DNA of 64,000 bases. It comes from Marthasterias glacialis (Eukaryota; Echinodermata; Asteroidea; Forcipulatida; Asteriidae). Under the pieces are notes generated by a model. It worked only from the letters and a program-made list of their open reading frames with translations, was not told the DNA's origin and ran no database searches. Each line of letters begins with the position of its first letter. The first letter of the stretch is position 1. The translations under genes were made by a program, and so were the position numbers. The DNA lies in assembly GCA_911728455.2 (NCBI GenBank), contig OU452223.1:1364001-1428000 (forward strand). The letters are read 5' to 3'. Shown one piece after another: positions 56,675 through 64,000 of this stretch.

Positions 56675-58825
56675 CAATTGCACTCCGACAGGGTTCTGAA
56701 TACAAAGTCGTCAAGACCGTATACCCAGTGTCCAAACTTCTGCTCTTTTTCACAAATGCACATGTTCCCGAGGCAAAATGCCCTCCTTGCATCTTAAGTA
56801 AATGTTTAACTTACACTTGCACTTGTGCAAACTGTCCTCAGGCGTTTACAAAATGCAAAATTTCTTGAAACAAAATTGCCTTGCAATACGTTCTGTGTAC
56901 AAACCAATGGTCAACATGAAGTGTTTGGCTCAGCACAGGTCAACGGGGTAAACGTTCATTGGACTCCCCGTAAATTCAGAGTTATGCATGCTGAGTCATC
57001 AATCGGCTACAGACATCATTACAGTGCCACAAATTCCCTCAGTTGTTGCCACTCGGAATGTCTGATTTTTCCGGGGAGTCTGATAGCAGGTGACCCCGAT
57101 GGCCTGTGTGTTGTAGCCAAACACTTAGTCATTTTCTCAACATTTCATGTTGACCATTGTTTGTACACTGACTGTGTTGCGAGGAGTACCATAAATAGTG
57201 CCAATACGCTGGACTACCTCCGCTTCTTGGCAACTACAAAGGCTGTGGCCCATAATGTGACATCAACTTTCGATTTGCCAAAATGTTTCACTCGATGATC
57301 TGTTGGTCATTGCTCGAGAGTCTGGAGTAGATTAGATCCGCGATGCAATGACTTATTTTGGTGGAATTTTTTGATAAATCTCAGAGCTGATACAGACACA
57401 TTCAAACATCGTCGGAGCCATGATGGTTGCTGTTGCGCATGCCCACTGTACACTGCTATGACCTGTTTTCCAGTCTTTGTACCAGCAGACTTCTTGTTAC
57501 TTTTAATTTGAAGTGACGACGTATAGGTTACAAGGGCTGTACAACGCGTGCATGCACAACAGCAACCATCATGGCTCCGACGATGTTTGAATGTGTTGAT
57601 ATCAGCACTTAGACCCAGTAACTGGGGCGCTGTACTCCCTTTTTGAGATTTTTACATTCTCGGTCGTACTAGCGCCCCAGTGTTTAAGGTGAAATAAAAT
57701 GCATTTATTTGTACTCACGATCATTTTCTGTCCTCCAAAAAGATGATTTTTAGGGCCTCTGACAACCCTGCTGTTACCATCGCCATTTTTATTACTAATG
57801 TTACAACTGTTTCCTGACTTGAAAAAGTCGCATTAACGCTGCGGGGATTGCGTGTTCACTGATGCCCAGACTTGCATATTGTTTTGCGCAGTCAACGCAG
57901 GATACCAGATGTGTAGGGGCAATGACCCCACAATGGCAACATTGTTCAGCCCGCGCTCGGCCAATCATGACCAATGGAACTTTGTGGTGTTCCTTGACTG
58001 GTATCCTGCGTTGACTTCGCAAAACAATATACAAGTCCAGGCATCAGCGAACACATGATCCCCGCAGCGTTAATATGACTTTTTTAATGAAAAAAAATAG
58101 TCTTAACATTAGTAATAAAAATGACGATTGTATTGCAGGGTTGTCAGAGGCCCTAAAAATCATCTGTTTGGAGGACAGAAAATAATCGTGAGTACAATTA
58201 AATGCATTTTATTTCACCTTAAACACTTGGGAAGACAGTAGGCGAATTTTGAGCAATTCTGTTGAGTCCAAGGGATTTTTTCAACAGAGGTGTTTTAAAT
58301 CCTCCTGACCGTTGCAGTTACTACATATTCCTTACTAGGGCGCTAGTACGACAGATAATGTCAAAATTTCAAAAAAGGAGTACAGCGCCCCAGTTACTGG
58401 GTCTAATCAGCACTGAGATTTTTCATAAAATGAATCATCACATCTCGGATCTAATGTACTCCAGACTCTTGGGCAATGACCAAGATATCATCAAGAGAAA
58501 AATGGTGTTAAAAAATGCAAGTCTCATTTCCAAGGTTGATGTCACATTGTGGGTCATAGCGTTCGTAGGGCCAAGAAGCAGCGGTAGTCCAGCATGTGGA
58601 CCCTATACTGGGCTTGGGCATAGCTGCAGAACAATTGTGTCAAGAAATTTCATATTTTGCAAACATTTGTGCACGTGAGTGTAAGTGAAACAGTCTAAAA
58701 AGATGCAAGGACGGCAATTTGCCTCAGAAACGTGTGCATTTTTTGTGAAAAAGAGCCAAAGAAGTTGGAGACTCGGTATACGGTTTTAACAGCTTTGTGT
58801 TCAGTACCCTGTCGGAGTGCAATGG
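56675..58825. mobile_element. Foldback element 2, ~2.1-kb long inverted repeat
   Basis: Successive blocks pair across a centre near 57,955. These are TTGCACTCCGACAGGG with CCCTGTCGGAGTGCAA; the GGACTACCTCCGCTTCTTGGC block (57211) with its inverse (58570); AGACCCAGTAACTGGGGCGCTGTACTCC with its inverse (58376-58405); AGATGATTTTTAGGGCCTCTGACAACCCTG with its inverse (58137-58168); and CGCAGTCAACGCAGGATACCAG with its inverse (57996-58019). The left arm has an extra insertion (57392-57599). The 157-codon ORF at 56825-57298 lies within the left arm and is not conserved in the right arm. Confidence 0.88.
57392..57599. mobile_element. ~205-bp palindromic MITE in one foldback arm
   Basis: ACACATTCAAACATCGTCGGAGCCATGATGGTTGCTGTTG and its exact inverse bound about 125 bases of loop, present only in the left arm of foldback 2. 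It is therefore a later insertion than the foldback. Confidence 0.8.
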
Positions 58826-59455
58826 AGTCAAGTGTTGTTCAGTCCTAGTCTGGGATGACAGATACAACCCAACTTTGTTCTGTATTTTTACACAAAATTA
58901 AACCAAACTACGTACCATCAATGATACCACATAAAACCAAACTACACACGCACATGTTAATTCAATAAATGTTGCTTTCTACGGTTAATTGCGCTTACCT
59001 TGACAGTTTTAAGTTCCATACTCGGGGCCCGCTCAGAAAACATGTGTCGACTTTAAGTTCCAGTTTATTTGACGTTTCGTATCGACAAGAGAGGGCGCTA
59101 TTAAAGAAGTTGGTTTCATGAGTCCAATGTGTGCCACATTGCATTGTATTCAACAATGTATGCCACATGCAGATAGTGCGACTTTTCTAAGAATGGAAGG
59201 ACAAAACTTAACACTGACACGTTGACTTTCACAATGAAACATATGTTAATATGAACACTCCCCGTACCGAAAGGGATAAATTCCTTACTTTTTAAACATT
59301 TTTTTTGTTATAATCTTCGGATCGGTTGAATATTTGCCAATTATGTGGGCTAAATTCTAATACTGTGTACAAAGAAATCATTTGCTTCAAATAATTATGT
59401 CTGAACAATTTTTTTAATCTGAACTTTAAGTACCAGGAAATAACAAAACGTCACA
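58826..59455. other. Non-coding, nothing recognised
   Basis: No supported gene or repeat was seen. Confidence 0.4.
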
Positions 59456-59459
59456 TTTT

Positions 59460-59517
59460 GGCATTCCTGCAAACTCAGGAAGGCCTTCCTGCAAACTCAG
59501 GAAGGCTTTCCTGCAAA
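59460..59517. repeat. Short tandem/palindromic repeat
   Basis: TTCCTGCAAACTCAGGAAGGC is present twice, followed by a partial third. The junction AGGAAGGCCTTCCT is a perfect palindrome. Confidence 0.75.
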
Positions 59518-59959
59518 GCCGTTATTAATACTGGATACAAACCATTCACCTTGCTTGGTTATACAGACGGTAATTTGCCAATGGTAAATAAATTGACGGA
59601 AAATAACATTAACAGATTATTAGAGCTCCTGACCTGCTGCTCTGATCTCTAACACAAGACAATGACATTAGGCCTACACTACAATGCCTACTAATTAGTA
59701 GAATGATTTTAGTACGAGATAGATACTATAACATAATGCATTACGATTTGATAATATTCTATTGATTAAAGTACAGTTGATATTGTTGTTGTTTATTACT
59801 TTTGTAAGATCATTGTTATGGATTTGTTTTACATTGATGAACTAGTAAATGTTTAGGGTGACAAAGGCGTGCACCATTCAATTCTGGGGAGGAGGAGGGC
59901 ACATCTGATCAATTGAAACTGTAGTTTCCGTTTGAATCAAAGATCGTACAGCGCAGCAA

Positions 59960-60990
59960 CGCCTTTACTAGTAAGGACCTCCAAAGCGAAGCTAAAAGGT
60001 AGAAATAGTGGTCATTGTAAACAATCATGAACGACTTAGAATTGGGCCTGAAATGATGTATTTTCTTCACGGTTGCTGACACTAAAAGATGGTCACTACG
60101 TCAAAGGTGGTGCCCGGCTTAAGAGGCCTATCCACACGAACAACAACATTTAGGCCTTTTTATAAATTAATTTGAAAATAAGTACTTTGTTTTATATGTT
60201 TTACAGTGAAAATGGCATTTGGAGAGGATCAAGGTACGCATTGGGTTTTGGTCAAAATTAAACCCATGCGTTGAGTTCAAATAATTGCTCATTTGCACGT
60301 TTTGAATTGTTACATGTGTAGTAACTTGTGAATAATAATATTGAATCTTTTCTTCAAAATCACACCAACCTCTTGTAAAAAGCGTTACCGAGAGAGGGCG
60401 GTATGCAACCTTAACGGTTGCATTTTCATTACGGATAGCTAGAAAGGACATCAGAGTAATCGGGACGGCGATTTGTTTTTCTTTTACCGCCACCACTAGG
60501 GTTTAGGATGCCATTTCCCAAATAAGAACCACCAAAGATAAGAACCTCAAAAACGAGGCTGAGAGGACGAAATAGTGGCCCTTTTGCACGGATGGTTAAG
60601 AATCAAACATGAAGGGATTTATTGTCTTTTGGAATTAACTGACACTAGAGGGATATCCACGCATGGAGCTAAATGAACTGTCTATGGGTAAATTAATAAT
60701 TGTTTAAATGCCCAAAAATGGCCAAATAATCACTTTTAACTCGCCTCATTTTGGTTGTCTTCATTTTTAAGGAACTTCAAAATGGACATTGGAGGATTTA
60801 TAGGCAAACACGTATAGGAATCATACAAAGGAAAGTTCACTCCTGATAGTTTTCAACCAATATTCAATTTAATACCTGCATTATATCAACTTGTTGTAAG
60901 AACAATGACCCCCTCCCCCAAACAACATCAACCGAGTGAGGGCGCTTTGCCAATATAATGGTTAGGAATAAAACACATAAACGCCTTCGA
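59960..60990. repeat. Diverged ~550-bp tandem duplication
   Basis: Two units share AGGACCTCCAAAGCGA.GCTAA / GAACCTCAAAAACGAGGCTGA, AAATAGTGG, AATCA(A/T)GAA, GACACTA(A/G)A and a final CCGAG(A/T)GAGGGCG block (60390 and 60932). A third weaker start occurs near 61020. The minus-strand ORF at 60167-60496 lies in the first unit and is not preserved in the second. Confidence 0.6.
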
Positions 60991-61858
60991 AAACACATTG
61001 AATGGTTTTTGTCAGCAGATACTGCTTTCATCTAATCAAAAGGGTCGTAGAGTAGAAATAGTTAAACTGACCTTTAAGTTTCAGAAAATAAATTATTAGT
61101 CCTATCATGACATTGTCAATTAAAAATACACAAAGCGTCCTAAATTGGTCTTCTTGGAAACCTAGCCTAAATGTATGACACCATTACTTAACGCTTCATT
61201 TCTGTAACACGATGAAATCTTATAAGTTTCATTTACAGACAGTAATTCTGCCGAATACACAATTTGAATGAAATACCAAACAATGGATTATTGCACTCTC
61301 ATGCGTGCTAATCTGATTAAACTACTCTGATTTCAACTGTGGAAACGGAACAACTTCTGTTACAACAAATTCAATTCTATTCATTTTCATGATCAACAAG
61401 AAAATTGCTCTTGCTCTGCACCTTAACAAGTAAAATAAACACACATTATAAAAAAAACATGAATACATAAATACAAAAAGTAACTACAAATCAAAAATTA
61501 GGTAAGAGTCATCTGATGGAAGAATGTAAAACAAGAAATGATACTTTAGGTAAAAATAGACAGCCAGTGGCAGATTTTGTTAGAGTGAGTTAGCGAATTC
61601 TGCCAGACATGTAATAGATAATTATAAAGATGATGGAGTTGAGAATAGTTCAGATCAATGAATTTATGTTTGCTCAAAATTGCTTCCTTGTAGCTAAATT
61701 TAATACAACTAAGATTGGTATTATTTGTTTGACTAACAGACTTAGTAACCTTGTCAAGTTTGGTTCAAACAGCAATGAAACAAACAATCATTAGAAAAAG
61801 GGGAGTCGTCGGGCGGTATACCTCTTCGGTAATGGTCTTGCTTCATAATATTATAATG
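60991..61858. other. Non-coding, nothing recognised
   Basis: AT-rich, no supported exon or element. Confidence 0.35.
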
Positions 61859-61862
61859 TTAA

Positions 61863-62046
61863 AGGGCTGTGTCGTTATGATTATAGCAGTAAATGTACTA
61901 AGCAGTTACTACGCCCGCGTGTGCGCTAGTGGTCACATCACAATATTGTGATTTGACCGCAAGCGGGCGCACGCGCTGTATATGGGTAAGAGTTTATCTT
62001 TCCATGCACAGCCAAGCCTGCCATTATGATGACGTCACAACCCCCT
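61863..62046. mobile_element. 184-bp TTAA palindromic MITE
   Basis: AGGG(C/G)-TGTG and its inverse CACAACCCCCT, flanked by TTAA (61859-61862, 62047-62050). Its centre is a strong hairpin: GTCACATCACAATATTGTGATTTGAC, continued outward by GCGCTAGTG.../...AAGCGGGCGC and the CGCGTG/CACGCG region. Confidence 0.65.
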
Positions 62047-62087
62047 TTAAGTTTAGTTAATGCTACATTTCTTGCCTTTTAATTGTT

Positions 62088-62360
62088 TTGTATTGTAAAC
62101 CACTCCGATCAAAAGTGTTCCAATCCTCCGTCAACTATTACTCACGGATAGGAGGAAGAAAGGTCACCAACGGTCCCCTGCAACGGACCAGTAAATTGTC
62201 CAAGGCACAGTATACAAGATGGATCATGTCCGCCATACACCCGAAGATGTACAGCGTTAGTGCCTCGGATTGCAGGCCGAGGTCCCCAGCAATGGACCCC
62301 ATGTACGTCCTCGGCCAGACACTCAGTGAGCGCCGTCATCCACCCATGAAGCAATTTTGA
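62088..62360 (+). other. GC-richer segment with ORFs on both strands
   Basis: A 90-codon ORF on the plus strand and a 70-codon ORF on the minus strand overlap here in DNA richer in GC than its surroundings. Neither translation shows a domain. It may be a fragment of a mobile element; coding is not supported. Confidence 0.2.
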
Positions 62361-62413
62361 GATAATACTAGGTCACTATATGGTGCACTCATAGTGACAA
62401 TCTTATCTCAAAA
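62356..62413. repeat. ~55-nt interrupted hairpin
   Basis: TTTGAGATAA and TTATCTCAAA pair, then after small internal loops GTCACTAT pairs with ATAGTGAC, leaving a loop of about 10-12 bases. The fold resembles a short MITE or a stem-loop RNA. No other copy was noticed in the window. Confidence 0.65.
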
Positions 62414-64000
62414 AGGCCAATGGATGTCTTCCTAAGTGCCGAGGACACGAACACCTCAATCATCATTGTGGTTTGTACCACCGTCAAACTCAACTTATCA
62501 AGCCATAAAATATATTACCCCCGTCGTACTCATGGTGCTGAAAATCTCCTTGAACCAAAGTTTGTTTTAACAAACGTTAAGAAACGTTAATCAACAAACG
62601 TAGACGTTTGATTTGCAATGTGCATAATTTTAAATAATTAGAGATGTGACGTACAACAAAACTTTCAATAGATTTTGCATTCACCAAACCTTAATAAAGT
62701 GTTCACGCTAGTTTTTAAGGCAAACTTTTTTTTGCCAACACAAATTTTTTGCCAAGCATAGGATATAGGACGGTTGTTAAGGGAGAAGGAACCGCAGTTT
62801 TTTGCAACAGTTGTATTTACTGACTCGTTTTGCTGGGAATAAAATAACTACAAGGACATCTTACAAAGTCAATCAAGGATAAAACATAAATTTACCTGCA
62901 AAACCACTTTGGTTTAACTGATGTTACTTGTGAACGCAACTATAAATGATTAATTTGGCAAGTTCATTACAGCAAAACATATTTATGATACAAGTCTTTT
63001 GTAAAGCCATTTATGTCGTAAAGCACCCTCTTTTGCAGATGGATTAAGAAATACTGAACAACATGAGCATGTTGGACCAAAAATATGGTTCTAGCACTTG
63101 CCATGGCTACAGATTGCTCCAGAACAAAACAGAAAATCAAAGATTTTACAATTTGACAATCTTGTTGCTCTCTTCTCCATTGAGACTGATGTTCACAACC
63201 TAGTTATTACAGGTGTGGACAACGATATACAAATGATCAATTTTGTATTCTTGGAACTAAAACTGTTATCTAGGGTGTAAATAATAACAACGCAAAGAAT
63301 ATGAATTACTATTCCAAAAAAAAAAAAAATACTGTTTTTAGGGATGCTTAAAAGTCCTCCATATTAATGCTTTTGAGAAGTTATTTGATAGCATATCAAC
63401 TTGACCCTGAGGTAGTGGAGCAGTGAGTGACATAGCAGTGGGCCAATATTCTACTCTTATAGAAACGATTCAAGAACCAAAGAGCAGTGAGACAAGTCAG
63501 GTATGACATTGCTGTAATCTATCAAGTCATATTACAGACTTCAAATAGTTGTCAATGTATTAATCCACTTCATATAAATAAACAAACAATAAGGACATCT
63601 AGGCCTACCGTCAAATCCGTTCCATCAATTTGTACAACATTATACACCCCAGTACCTTGATAAAAGGATTCATGTAAGAACGGTTCAGTTTAAGAACGCT
63701 ATGAAATTAAGATCCAATAAAATTAAACAACAGCTAGGAATCCATCTAACCTAAGTATTACTAAAATAGGTCGCTCAGTGGCCTCCCACAAAATAAGTTG
63801 CTGTTACTTGTTGTTGATTATTCTGTTAGATGTGTCATGAGTCTAAGTTCAGTAAACAAGAAAGTTTGGGACTGGGTTTCAGTAGCAGACTAAAATTGAC
63901 TTCAAGTATCCCACACTTAGTAGATTGTACCTGTACATTGAGGGCAGCAATCACCACTGTGTTTAATCTGCTTGTCCTATGGGCAATCTAGAACTGGGCA
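62414..64000. other. Non-coding, nothing recognised
   Basis: Contains clustered AACGTT/AAACG motifs at 62568-62610 and an A-run at 63317-63330. No gene, exon pair or complete element is supported up to the window end. Confidence 0.4.

Noticed and set aside
56825..57298. 157-codon plus-strand ORF
   Set aside because: It lies entirely within the left arm of the foldback. The matching right arm does not preserve it, and the translation has no domain-like pattern.
62088..62360. 90-codon ORF in a GC-richer segment
   Set aside because: There is an equally open frame on the opposite strand, no domain and no convincing splice context.

Overview
The window looks like nuclear DNA of a marine invertebrate animal, most likely a deuterostome such as an echinoderm. 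This is inferred from the AT-rich sequence, long TE-filled introns, GT-AG exons encoding fibrinogen-related and discoidin domains, tRNA-derived SINEs, a CR1/L2-like LINE relic, and many TTAA- or TA-flanked DNA-transposon fragments. There are no bacterial-type operons, and most long ORFs fall inside repeats.

The one gene I can support is on the + strand, from about 14,047 to 41,025. Seven exons (17002-17132, 18480-18738, 20211-20536, 25798-25936, 38764-39086, 39672-39813, 40763-41025) have recognisable domains, consensus splice sites and a fully compatible phase series. Two more 5' exons (14047-14191, 14861-15001) fit by phase only. The predicted protein is unusual. It starts a fibrinogen C-terminal (FBG/FReD) domain, breaks off after about 130 residues, runs through two complete F5/8-type C (discoidin) domains of about 155 residues each, then completes the FBG domain in its last 87 residues. 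The two discoidin domains form a phase 1-1 cassette lying inside the FBG fold, so skipping it restores an uninterrupted FBG domain in frame. The first coding exon with start codon and signal peptide was not found. A broken third discoidin exon (25594-25651) lies in the intron between the two exons of discoidin 1.

Region by region: 1-14,000 is non-coding and repetitive. It holds a local duplication with weak minus-strand ORFs, a 117-bp satellite, a piggyBac-like TTAA MITE, a diverged duplication, an inverted copy of a CRE/ETS-motif repeat ('family M') and a SINE. The gene occupies 14,000-41,025. Its 12.8-kb intron (25,937-38,763) contains a four-level nest of repeats (30,469-36,060) and a 23-bp minisatellite (37,096-37,612). 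From 41,026 to 48,700 there is an inverted pair of tRNA-like sequences, a pogo/Tigger-type MITE, a 148-bp TTAA MITE, a 3.4-kb TTAA-flanked element with another element nested in it, and a CAGGGGCGGATCC-type MITE. From 48,700 to 64,000 there is a second piggyBac-like MITE, a MITE copy, long foldback elements (54,900-58,830), a diverged ~550-bp duplication and small palindromes. I found no convincing gene there.

If translated, the gene product would probably be a secreted or cell-surface lectin-like recognition protein. FBG and discoidin modules both commonly bind sugars, lipids or acetylated groups, but its ligand and function cannot be read from the sequence.
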